Virus record (IMG/VR): IMGVR_UViG_3300046466_000181 | Location: 1 to 26,559 of that record | DNA: 26,559 nucleotides | Origin: a virus | Direction: 5' to 3' (one strand) | Translations under genes and position numbers: made by a program | The notes under the pieces: generated by a model | What the model was told of the DNA's origin: nothing | Seen by the model: the letters and a program-made list of their open reading frames with translations, nothing else | The model's database searches: none | In this document: positions 1-6,109 of the stretch, in pieces | Layout: every line of letters begins with the position of its first letter | Numbering within the stretch: the stretch's first letter is position 1

Positions 1-105
1 CTTGCATTGTTCGATTAAGTGTATTATTGATTCTTGTTGCTCGTTCGTACCTATTACCTTTATGTAACCATTGCCCCTGCACGTCTGACATATTACCTTC
101 TGCAT
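1..105 (-). CDS. Partial small zinc-motif protein (CxxCxGxG), cut by window edge
   Basis: Thirty-five codons are visible from ATG at 105 before the window ends. The peptide has CQTCRGNG at residues 6-13, which is one DnaJ-type zinc knuckle half (CxxCxGxG), and a further Cys at residue 34 that could begin the second half. Small proteins of this type are common in marine phages, and their function is not known. A strong Shine-Dalgarno (AGAGGAAAG) sits three bases before the ATG, which is the main reason for calling it despite its full overlap with another open frame on the same strand. The C-terminal part lies outside the window. Real gene likely; function unknown. Confidence 0.6.
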   Translation of the reverse strand, partial: MQKVICQTCRGNGYIKVIGTNEQQESIIHLIEQCK

Positions 106-382
106 AACTTTCCTCTATCTTTTTAAATGTTAAACCAACTTTTTTTCTCACTAAATTGTGATCTAAATCAGCATAGTGGCAAATTGTGGCAAAATCTTGA
201 TTAGGTTCTGTAATATATAAAAGGTCATGAAATGTCACATCTGCTTTGTACTTATGTTTCATTACACAGGCTTTAATTGCATCTTCGATAGCGACCACTA
301 ATACGTTTCGCCATAAAGATTTTACTGGGTCTTTTATTCTTGATTGATAAATATCAACCGCTTTTGTTCCGTAATTTACCAT
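1..382 (-). CDS. Partial conserved phage protein of unknown function, cut by window edge
   Basis: An open frame from ATG at 382 gives 127 residues and is still open at base 1. It begins MVNYGTKAVDIYQSR and holds a WRNVLVVAIEDAI segment and a YADLDHNLVRKKVGLTF segment, both compatible with a small helical protein. I recognise the style of a conserved phage hypothetical but cannot name a family. Its start lies inside the 3' end of the ribbon-helix-helix gene (29-base overlap, different frame), which suggests translational coupling. Its last 105 visible bases are also covered by the CxxCxGxG frame, so either this gene ends soon after base 1 or the two overlap unusually far. Confidence 0.6.
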   Translation of the reverse strand, partial: MVNYGTKAVDIYQSRIKDPVKSLWRNVLVVAIEDAIKACVMKHKYKADVTFHDLLYITEPNQDFATICHYADLDHNLVRKKVGLTFKKIEESYAEGNMSDVQGQWLHKGNRYERATRINNTLNRTMQ

Positions 383-533
383 TTAGTTTTACTACTTTCT
401 CGTTGATTATTAATTCCAGAGCCTTGGCTCTAGATACTTTCACTGTTGGCACGATAGCTTTACAAATTTTATCTAACTTTTCACACGCTTCGTGCGAGAG
501 TGCGACCGATTTGTATTTACTTATGTCTGTCAT
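354..533 (-). CDS. Small ribbon-helix-helix-like regulator (59 aa)
   Basis: A 59-residue protein starts at ATG 533, preceded by AAGGATA as ribosome binding site. The order is a short N-terminal beta-strand-like stretch (YKSVALSHEACEKLD, from about residue 7), then helix, turn and helix (SRAKALELIINEKV, residues 34-47). This is the layout of CopG/Arc-type ribbon-helix-helix DNA-binding proteins, in which a dimer inserts the strand into the major groove. Its small size fits the family (45-80 aa). It is first in its leftward operon, directly downstream of a putative promoter, as expected for a phage transcriptional regulator. The fold is assigned by pattern only. It could bind the inverted repeat at the replication promoter, but nothing in the sequence proves that. 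Confidence 0.6.
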   Translation of the reverse strand: MTDISKYKSVALSHEACEKLDKICKAIVPTVKVSRAKALELIINEKVVKLNGKLRNKSG

Positions 534-562
534 TACTGTATCCTTACTAACTTTATATTTAA

Positions 563-590
563 TATATAGGATTTTTATATTTTTTTACAA
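563..590 (-). promoter_or_regulatory. Putative sigma70-like promoter for the leftward regulator operon
   Basis: Read on the minus strand there is TTGTAA (585-590) as -35, a 16-base spacer, and TATATA (563-568) as -10, about 30 bases before the ATG at 533. The intergenic gap is only 65 bases and must also hold a promoter for the rightward gene at 599. A poor candidate for that one is TTACTA (544-549) with TAGGAT (567-572). The region is very AT-rich, so chance matches are easy. Confidence 0.35.
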
Positions 591-598
591 GGAAGTCA

Positions 599-838
599 AT
601 GAAATTTTTACTAACTATTTTTATATGTTCAGGCATAAATGCTAATGATTGCCATACTAATAAAAGCTATCCAAAAGTATTCCCCGACCATCACGATTGC
701 ATACGCGCTGGGTTAACTGAGTCCTATGAAATACTGTATGCTGATGGTAATTTTACCAAAGAACAGATAAACAAGTTACAGTTGTATGCTAAATACACAT
801 GTACTCCTATCGAAGACGAAGGTAAAGTAACTACCTAG
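599..838 (+). CDS. Small exported cysteine-containing phage protein (79 aa)
   Basis: Starts at ATG 599 behind a good ribosome site (AAGGAAG, four bases upstream). Residues 1-15 (MKFLLTIFICSGINA) look like a short signal peptide with an A-N-D cleavage context. The mature part has Cys at residues 18, 34 and 68, a FPDHHDCIRAG segment and a C-terminal YAKYTC segment. This resembles small secreted Cys proteins found in many marine phages, with no known function. It is one of only two genes on the plus strand. Its TAG overlaps the stop of the facing gene by four bases. A periplasmic location is inferred from the signal peptide. Confidence 0.7.
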   Translation: MKFLLTIFICSGINANDCHTNKSYPKVFPDHHDCIRAGLTESYEILYADGNFTKEQINKLQLYAKYTCTPIEDEGKVTT

Positions 839-969
839 CCCTGGCCTTTGTATCTTAATTGTTTTTGTTGACGCTTCTCACTTTTATTTTTATTTTTTTT
901 ATGTTGACGAGGTCCTCTCTTTTTAGGCTTGTCTCGAGGTGTGAAAAATTTAAAGCTTTGCCGTGCCAT
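835..969 (-). CDS. Small highly basic conserved phage protein (44 aa)
   Basis: A 44-residue frame starts at ATG 969 and begins MARQSFKFFTPRDKPKKRG. It is rich in Lys, Arg and Gln and ends in RYKGQG. The FTPRDKPKKRG core and the KGQG tail match a mini-protein I recall as recurrent in marine cyanophages and SAR11 phages. The strong positive charge suggests nucleic-acid contact, perhaps with RNA or packaged DNA, but this is inference. The start lies within the 3' end of the upstream zinc-ribbon gene (20-base overlap). The end shares the bases CTAG with the end of the opposing gene. Confidence 0.7.
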   Translation of the reverse strand: MARQSFKFFTPRDKPKKRGPRQHKKNKNKSEKRQQKQLRYKGQG

Positions 970-1183
970 TTTCTTTTATAAAATGTTTATCAGTTTCTGA
1001 TAATTGAATGTATCTTATTCTACCATTAATATGTTGTTTGGTATCAGCGCCACATCCTGTGCATCTGTAAAACTCTTGCACAAGAGCTACTAAAATAGTT
1101 TCATCTCCACACTCTTCACAGTGACCAACTACTGTATCAATTTTATTAAATAACTTTATAGTTTTGTCATCTATTATACTCAT
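950..1183 (-). CDS. Zinc-ribbon conserved phage protein (77 aa)
   Basis: The protein begins MSIIDDKTIKLFNKI and carries two Cys pairs, HCEECGDE and RCTGCGAD, about 20 residues apart, the spacing of a rubredoxin- or TFIIB-like zinc ribbon. The rest (HINGRIRYIQLSETD) is probably a beta-rich extension. A longer frame with an upstream ATG at 1207 exists. I chose 1183 because that ATG overlaps the stop of the preceding peptidase gene as ATGA, the coupling used repeatedly here. The role is unknown. Zinc-ribbon mini-proteins of phages often bind nucleic acids or host polymerase, but no direct clue to that is present. Confidence 0.75.
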   Translation of the reverse strand: MSIIDDKTIKLFNKIDTVVGHCEECGDETILVALVQEFYRCTGCGADTKQHINGRIRYIQLSETDKHFIKENGTAKL

Positions 1184-1665
1184 CCAACAACCTTTCCTTT
1201 TTCCCATTTCATGTCGGGTAAACCTTCAGTATATTTTTTCCCGTCGAAGGTCAATACTTGTTTTCTGTTTGAGTCTGATTCGTGATAACTTATGTGGACC
1301 CATCCCCCTGCAGGATCATCTTTGTCAAAGTACTCCATGATCAATTGATCAAAGTCTACGTTATTTTGTAGCCAGTAAGCTGTCTTAATGTTGGGCACGC
1401 CAAATATTTCTAGGTCGACGGCTTGGCCCTTGGCATGCTGTGATGTTTTTTTGCTGCCTATAGCCTCACAGAGCGCCTCTGAGCGGTATCCGCTGGTAAT
1501 CGTAACTGGTTTGTCGAAGTGTGCACGTAAAGGTTCGAGCACCTCATAACACAGATCACCTAAGCTTTTAATCTCACCTGCTCCTGGTGTATTATCTATG
1601 CCCTTACGTTGAGCAGTCATCGAATTGGTCATCTCTCTTAAAGTAAAGTGTTTACTTAATTGCAT
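1180..1665 (-). CDS. Peptidase M15-family endolysin (D-Ala-D-Ala carboxypeptidase-like)
   Basis: A 161-residue protein of the M15_3 (VanY/DacA-like) type. It opens with SKHFTLREMTNS, the short N-terminal motif of these enzymes. It then has TSGYRSEALCEAIG (residues 57-70), SQHAKGQAVDLE (75-86), with H77 and D84 as zinc ligands, and GGWVHISY (120-127), with H124 as third ligand. Family members cleave peptide cross-links of peptidoglycan, and phage versions act as endolysins. There is no signal peptide, so release would need a holin. The downstream genes include small membrane proteins that could supply it. A clear ribosome site (AGGAG) precedes the ATG. Zinc-site residues are intact, so an active enzyme is expected. 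Confidence 0.9.
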   Translation of the reverse strand: MQLSKHFTLREMTNSMTAQRKGIDNTPGAGEIKSLGDLCYEVLEPLRAHFDKPVTITSGYRSEALCEAIGSKKTSQHAKGQAVDLEIFGVPNIKTAYWLQNNVDFDQLIMEYFDKDDPAGGWVHISYHESDSNRKQVLTFDGKKYTEGLPDMKWEKGKVVG

Positions 1666-1675
1666 AATTTTTCTC

Positions 1676-1888
1676 CTAATTTAATATTAATTTTTTTATT
1701 GACAAAGATCCATCTATATTTGTCTCAAGTTCTGCTTTAGACTTTATACATTGATATTTTATGTGCGACTTAGATTCACGTTTCGCAACACGCTTTCCTT
1801 TAAGACATTCAGACATTGAAGTCTGGATACGTGCTTCCTTAATCTCTCCGTGTACAATCATAAGTAAAGCTACAATCAACTCTGTCAT
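1676..1888 (-). CDS. Conserved small phage protein with hydrophobic N-terminus (70 aa)
   Basis: Begins MTELIVALLMIVHGEIKEAR, a short hydrophobic stretch followed by a charged region, and carries CLKGKRVAKR and YQCIKSKAELE with two Cys (28 and 47). The C-terminus is GSLSIKKLILN. I recognise this as a family conserved across marine cyanophages and SAR11 phages, without a known function. The N-terminal stretch could be a weak signal or membrane anchor. The Cys could pair if exported. Its ATG shares bases with the stop of the upstream gene (TAATG), and the endolysin follows after ten bases, so a link with host-cell exit is possible. Confidence 0.75.
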   Translation of the reverse strand: MTELIVALLMIVHGEIKEARIQTSMSECLKGKRVAKRESKSHIKYQCIKSKAELETNIDGSLSIKKLILN

Positions 1889-2262
1889 TAATAAGCCTTG
1901 CCATTTTCTCTTACCTTATCTTTCAATCCTTCAATATCTTCTAATGCTTTATCTAATTGCTCTCTTAAAAATTCTATATTGACTTTGTTAGTCATGTTCA
2001 TTTCTTGAGTTTCTTCCATCTTCTCTACAGTTTTATATAAATCCTCAATTAAAAAATGTTGCTCTTGATCCGTGGGCACTTGTTCAGATTTCTTTAACAA
2101 ATCATTTTCAAACAACTCACGTGATGTCTCTAATGATACTAATCTTGAGGTTAGTTCTGTGTATGCGAACACGCCCATTCCGACTAAAATTATAAGGCTA
2201 GCTACCGTTTTCATCGGCATTTGTACAGCTGCAGATTCTGATATGTTTAATGGTTTAGTCAT
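1888..2262 (-). CDS. Single-span membrane protein with periplasmic coiled coil (124 aa); holin/spanin candidate
   Basis: Residues 1-17 are polar, residues about 18-35 (KTVASLIILVGMGVFAYT) form one transmembrane helix, and residues 36-120 are Glu/Leu/Lys-rich heptad-like sequence (SLETSRELFENDLL and later FLREQLDKALEDI), a likely coiled coil. The topology (short inside, one span, long coiled coil) is that of an inner-membrane spanin or a structural accessory. It sits next to the endolysin, which supports a host-lysis role by context only. The start overlaps the upstream gene by eight bases, and the stop overlaps the downstream start as TAATG. Confidence 0.7.
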   Translation of the reverse strand: MTKPLNISESAAVQMPMKTVASLIILVGMGVFAYTELTSRLVSLETSRELFENDLLKKSEQVPTDQEQHFLIEDLYKTVEKMEETQEMNMTNKVNIEFLREQLDKALEDIEGLKDKVRENGKAY

Positions 2263-2845
2263 TTTTAGGTTTTGGTAGAGGCAGTATATAGTCTTTTGGT
2301 GGGATTTTCAATTTGCTTTTTCCTGAATTTATGAACTTATCTCCCATTAAAGTGATGTCTGGGTTCTCTTTTTTGTAGTCATCTTTCATATTATCCCAAA
2401 GACTCTTGTCATCTGAGGGTCTAGTGTTGTTTCCTGTTGGAGCAACGCCAACACATTTAGATACTAATAAATTAAAACTAGGGTTGTGTTTTAATGTAGG
2501 ATTACTGTTAACCCTTCCACACATTTTCATAAGTTCTAGCTGCTGTTTTAGTTCCATGTTTTCTTGTTGAACAGCTTTAAATTCATCAGTGCAGGCTGAA
2601 CCTAAATAATGTCTATAAGTAAGACGTAAGGACCTATCATCAGAAGGATTAGTATAATTATTATCAGGATTATTGTGTCTGTACCTAGACTCGTATTCCC
2701 TCTGTTCGACTGATACGCTAAGATCACCCGTGCTACAAGTATTGGTACCATTATTAAGATATTCGTTTCTAGGATACGCAGGTTCTACAAACAACGCTAA
2801 AATTGTAAGGGCTAGAATAATTAATCCTGTAAAATAATAATTCAT
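2255..2845 (-). CDS. Secreted Cys-containing phage protein with coiled-coil segment (196 aa)
   Basis: The start chosen is ATG 2845, because GGAGG lies eight bases upstream. An in-frame ATG at 2860 would place that site inside the gene. Residues 1-24 (MNYYFTGLIILALTILALFV) are a signal peptide or membrane anchor. The rest holds paired Cys (CSTGDLSVSVEQREYESRY region, SACTDEF, LMKMCGRV, VSKCVGV) and a short helix ENMELKQQLELMK. The motif PSDDRSL recurs about 75 residues later as PSDDKSL. The C-terminus is Pro/Lys-rich (LPLPKPKND). This is compatible with an outer-membrane-directed or virion-associated protein, possibly a lysis accessory. Family function is not known to me. Confidence 0.7.
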   Translation of the reverse strand: MNYYFTGLIILALTILALFVEPAYPRNEYLNNGTNTCSTGDLSVSVEQREYESRYRHNNPDNNYTNPSDDRSLRLTYRHYLGSACTDEFKAVQQENMELKQQLELMKMCGRVNSNPTLKHNPSFNLLVSKCVGVAPTGNNTRPSDDKSLWDNMKDDYKKENPDITLMGDKFINSGKSKLKIPPKDYILPLPKPKND

Positions 2846-2863
2846 CCTGAGAACCTCCATGCA

Positions 2864-3163
2864 TTACCTGTTTAAATCCTTAATATCATAGTCATGTTCT
2901 CTAACTTGATCTGCTAGCTGTCTATATAAATTTTCTGCCATCTGCCACGTAGATTCCGCAGAAGTTAGTCTTGTGTTTTGATCTACAATTTTATCTTCTG
3001 CAACTTTTAAATCTCTTTTAAGATCTACTATTTCTTGCTGATTAGTGTTGATAGTATCTGTAAGATTAACAATATAACGAACGCCAGTAAATGTACCAAC
3101 TAGCACTGAAGCTACTACAGGTACCAATACAAAATTCTTTTTTAACAAATCTGCTAAATTCAT
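2864..3163 (-). CDS. Single-span membrane protein with coiled coil (99 aa); holin candidate
   Basis: Residues 9-33 (KNFVLVPVVASVLVGTF and following) form one transmembrane helix after a short basic N-terminus. Residues 35-99 are a heptad-rich coiled coil (QQEIVDLKRDLKVAEDKIV and onward). This is the second one-span plus coiled-coil protein within 1.3 kb, which suggests a pair acting at the membrane during lysis, but no specific holin family can be named. The ATG shares bases with the stop of the 38-residue gene upstream (TAATG), so translation is probably coupled. Confidence 0.7.
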   Translation of the reverse strand: MNLADLLKKNFVLVPVVASVLVGTFTGVRYIVNLTDTINTNQQEIVDLKRDLKVAEDKIVDQNTRLTSAESTWQMAENLYRQLADQVREHDYDIKDLNR

Positions 3164-3279
3164 TATCTATTCCAAAAAAATATTCTTTTCCACCAACTTA
3201 ATTTAACTTTAACTGGCTCAACAACACACTGACATTTTTTTTTCTCAAATTTACAATCCATACATATATTTAAACTCAT
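3163..3279 (-). CDS. Cys- and Trp-rich mini-protein (38 aa)
   Basis: ATG at 3279 overlaps the stop of the upstream gene (ATGA), and the stop at 3163 overlaps the next start (TAATG). A good ribosome site (GAGGAG) lies ahead, so the frame is tightly fitted between its neighbours. The peptide begins MSLNICMDCKFEKKKCQC: four Cys arranged CxxC then CxC, able to hold one metal ion. The C-terminus KLSWWKRIFFWNR is aromatic and basic, as in membrane-surface helices. I know of no named family. The fitting boundaries and binding motif make it a credible gene. Confidence 0.65.
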   Translation of the reverse strand: MSLNICMDCKFEKKKCQCVVEPVKVKLSWWKRIFFWNR

Positions 3280-3917
3280 TTTTTCTCCTCAATATTATAA
3301 AACATTTTATCAGAATCTTCTGTTACCCAATCAGATCCTTCACAGTCCCAATACGTAGTTTGTACGCTATAATCGGGCCAATCATTATCTGTAGTATAAC
3401 TGTTCACATGCCAAATGATTCTGTTGTTTGGCTGCGCTGCATAATTACCATTTTTTAATGCCATTATGTGTGCACACTTGTGCTCTTGCGGAATTTCAGA
3501 ATGTTCCGTATTTAGTATATTAGTCTCTGGATGTGCCCAGTCAACAGTAAATAAGTATTGACCTGAATAAAATTTTTTATCTTTACCAATATACTTGCCG
3601 TCTATACCAGCCAACCAATCAAAACAATGGACACTAGGATAATAACTAAAGCAGTTCCACAATTCGAGTTGATCCACTCGCATATCAGGCACGTCTTTTC
3701 TTTCAAACTCTTTTTGAAAGAATGCTGAAATAGGTAGTCTATAAAAGACTGCACCATTTGGTAACATGCAATGAAATAAGATTGCACGACCTGAAATAGA
3801 GCTAAGACCAAAGATAACACAGTCACTAGACTGTCCTTTATTTTTTTTAAGATCATAGAGATACTCCCTTCTTATTTTACAATAAATTGGCGGTATGTTA
3901 GCATTTAAATAAGCCAT
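3276..3917 (-). CDS. Conserved phage hypothetical protein (213 aa)
   Basis: Begins MAYLNANIPPIYCKIRREYLYD. No transmembrane span or signal is evident, and the protein is rich in aromatic residues (Trp, Tyr, Phe). Recognisable blocks are CVIFGLSSISGRAILFHCMLP (about residues 33-53), QLELWNCFSYYPSVHCFDWL (about 83-102) and NNRIIWHVNSYTTDNDWPDY near the C-terminus. It resembles a conserved protein encoded near the replication genes of many marine phages. I know no function for it. It lies six bases after the polymerase gene, without a clear ribosome site, and probably depends on coupling. The compact globular composition suggests a soluble cytoplasmic protein. Confidence 0.75.
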   Translation of the reverse strand: MAYLNANIPPIYCKIRREYLYDLKKNKGQSSDCVIFGLSSISGRAILFHCMLPNGAVFYRLPISAFFQKEFERKDVPDMRVDQLELWNCFSYYPSVHCFDWLAGIDGKYIGKDKKFYSGQYLFTVDWAHPETNILNTEHSEIPQEHKCAHIMALKNGNYAAQPNNRIIWHVNSYTTDNDWPDYSVQTTYWDCEGSDWVTEDSDKMFYNIEEKK

Positions 3918-3923
3918 AGTACA

Positions 3924-5861
3924 TTAATTTATTTCACCCCAGTTTGGACCATATTCATCATCCACTTTGTTTGGAACTTCTAAGTCTACCGCGTGGATCA
4001 TTACATCTTTTATTTTATCAGCTTGCTGTTGTGATTCAATAGAAAAGTCTAACTCATCATGTACCTGTATGTGAGCTAAGATTCCTTCTTTGTGAAGCTT
4101 GACCATAGCTTGTTTAGTCATGTCAGCTGCACTACCTTGAATTAATTTATTCAAAGACTTGTAAGTAAATGCTCTACGATGACCATTTTTATGCCAATAG
4201 TTTTTCTTTTTTTGTTTTTTATCATCTAAAATAAATTCACCATCGTCATCTTTTAACCACTCACCCATGTTTTGAAGTTGAAGCATTCTTTCTTCATCTT
4301 CTGCTGGCACATACTTACCCCAGTCTGTACCTTTTAAAATAGGTTCGTATTTTGGAAAACGACAACGTCTACCCAGCAATGTTTTTATCTGACCTTTGCT
4401 TTCTGCAGCGCTCATAGCTTTGTTCATTAGTTGTTTTACAAATGGAACTTTACTGTGATACTTATCAAACAATTCATCAGCTTTATCTTTACTAACACCT
4501 AACTCTGCTTGAAGTTTTGCTTTACCCATACCATAAAATAATCCAAGATTAATTGTCTTTGCTTCTGTTCTAGGTATCTCTGCCATCTCTGCAACTATTT
4601 TGTGAAAGTCTGTTGATGGATCTGAATCATATGAATCTGCAATTGTATTTACAGATGGTAATTCATAACGTAATGCATAGTGTGCAACTAACCTTGGTTC
4701 CTGTTGCGAGTAATCAAAACAACCCCACTTGCAGTTTTCTTCTGGTATAAATAAAGACCTAATCATGGGGCCTGTTACTGGATCCCTGGCTGGTATCTGT
4801 TGTAGGTTAGGATTAGAATAACTAAATCTTCCAGTCACTGTACCACCATCATCGGAACGAATCTGATTAATCCCTGCGTGTATTCTACCACAATGTTCGT
4901 GATCAATAATGGTATCAATAAAGGTTGTTCTAACCTTGTTTATTTTTCTAGCTTCTGCTATCATCTTAACTACAGGATGTTTATGATTTGTAATAAAGTT
5001 TTTAGTGAAAGAAGGTGTTTTTGTTTTTGCAGTTAGTTCATATTTTAAATTCAAATTGTCAAAAGCTTTGGCAATACTTGCTGCTGCCCATAGTTGAACT
5101 TCTTGGTTACATTCTTTTTTTATTTGTAGGAGTAACATTTCTTCTTGCACTGCTAATTGTTGCTTCAATTTATGAGCTTTTTCAACGTCCACTCTCACCC
5201 CAAGAAATCGCATATCAACCAGACAAGGAAAAAGATCCGTTTCAAGATTAAAAACATTTTGTAATTGTTGTTCTTCAATTATTTTTTTAAAATATTGCCA
5301 CAGTTCCAAAGTAAGTTCAGCATCTGCTTCGGCATATTCTCCAACTTCCATAGCAGGTAATCTCCACATATCAGCTTTGGGGTCTAGTCCTCTTGACTTT
5401 GCAGCTTCAATTAATTTTGTTTCGTTTTTACCTTTTTTTAAAAAAGCCCAAGACAAAGTATTTAGTGTATAAGAGAATCTATTTTCATCTATAAGACTGG
5501 CTGCAATCATAGTGTCTGTGATTAAACCATTGATTTTTATACCTAATTTACGTATCCAACATACGTCATACATTGCATTGTGAAATATTTTTTTCGAGGG
5601 TAAGGCACATACATTGGTAAACCAATCTAATACTTGTTTACGATCCATGTTAGGTCCTTCTTCATGTGCAATTGGATAATAACCTTTCCACCCTTCAACA
5701 GCCACAGCTATACCTACGATTTCTCCCACACCTATGATTGATCCTGATCCAAGTTTCTTTAAGTTTGGATCACGTGTTTCTAAGTCAATTGCTATCTCAT
5801 CATGTTTAGATAGATCTGGAAATTGTTTTGGCTGTAGCCATTCTGTTTGTGGTAGTATCAT
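3924..5861 (-). CDS. polA: Family A DNA polymerase with 3'-5' exonuclease domain (645 aa)
   Basis: Replicates the phage genome. The exonuclease domain is complete: motif I DLET (D26, E28), motif II HNAMYDV (94-100, D99), motif III Y176/D180 in EYAEADAEL. The polymerase domain has motif A DYSQQEPR (383-390), motif B with K435 and Y443, and motif C HDEL (601-604). There is no 5' nuclease domain, so the length is like T7 gp5 and not host Pol I. At the position equal to E. coli Phe762 it has Leu (L439 in KTINLGLFYG), a residue that influences dideoxynucleotide discrimination and replication rate. It overlaps the DUF3310 gene start-to-stop by four bases and is part of the replication operon. No processivity factor is recognisable here. 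Confidence 0.97.
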   Translation of the reverse strand: MILPQTEWLQPKQFPDLSKHDEIAIDLETRDPNLKKLGSGSIIGVGEIVGIAVAVEGWKGYYPIAHEEGPNMDRKQVLDWFTNVCALPSKKIFHNAMYDVCWIRKLGIKINGLITDTMIAASLIDENRFSYTLNTLSWAFLKKGKNETKLIEAAKSRGLDPKADMWRLPAMEVGEYAEADAELTLELWQYFKKIIEEQQLQNVFNLETDLFPCLVDMRFLGVRVDVEKAHKLKQQLAVQEEMLLLQIKKECNQEVQLWAAASIAKAFDNLNLKYELTAKTKTPSFTKNFITNHKHPVVKMIAEARKINKVRTTFIDTIIDHEHCGRIHAGINQIRSDDGGTVTGRFSYSNPNLQQIPARDPVTGPMIRSLFIPEENCKWGCFDYSQQEPRLVAHYALRYELPSVNTIADSYDSDPSTDFHKIVAEMAEIPRTEAKTINLGLFYGMGKAKLQAELGVSKDKADELFDKYHSKVPFVKQLMNKAMSAAESKGQIKTLLGRRCRFPKYEPILKGTDWGKYVPAEDEERMLQLQNMGEWLKDDDGEFILDDKKQKKKNYWHKNGHRRAFTYKSLNKLIQGSAADMTKQAMVKLHKEGILAHIQVHDELDFSIESQQQADKIKDVMIHAVDLEVPNKVDDEYGPNWGEIN

Positions 5862-6109
5862 TTCTTTTTACCCATGTCTTTCAGTGTTTTAATTTCTAAT
5901 TCACAGTAATGAATTATTTTCTCAAGATCTTGTATGCCAGCTTTATTTTTGTATCGACACACATACTTTATAACATTGCCTTGAAAAAAAGAAAGATCAT
6001 TCTTTGATATGAATTCATATGGTTGAATATGAAATTTTTTATAATGTGATCCTCCGATTTGTTTTTCTTGTGGTCCTTTAGAACTTTCAAATATACTATT
6101 ATCTGTCAT
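5858..6109 (-). CDS. DUF3310 protein (83 aa)
   Basis: Contains the hallmark sequence GGSHYKKFHIQPYEF (residues 19-33) followed by GNVIKYVCRYKNKAGIQDLEKIIHYCELEI, the full DUF3310 pattern. This family is very common in phages and is often labelled a nucleotide kinase, but its biochemical function is not firmly established. Length (about 80) is typical, so it is complete. It is coupled by four-base ATGA overlaps to both the helicase gene upstream and the polymerase gene downstream, which places it in the replication or nucleotide supply machinery. Confidence 0.92.
   Translation of the reverse strand: MTDNSIFESSKGPQEKQIGGSHYKKFHIQPYEFISKNDLSFFQGNVIKYVCRYKNKAGIQDLEKIIHYCELEIKTLKDMGKKK

Noticed and set aside
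340-645. Plus-strand 101-codon frame at the left end
   Set aside because: Antisense to the ribbon-helix-helix gene and its operon, no ribosome site, composition unlike the other small proteins.
5015-5251. Plus-strand frame with strongly hydrophobic predicted protein inside the polymerase gene
   Set aside because: It lies antisense to the conserved polymerase coding sequence, and the hydrophobicity is what antisense of Lys/Glu-rich coding gives. No ribosome site or promoter.
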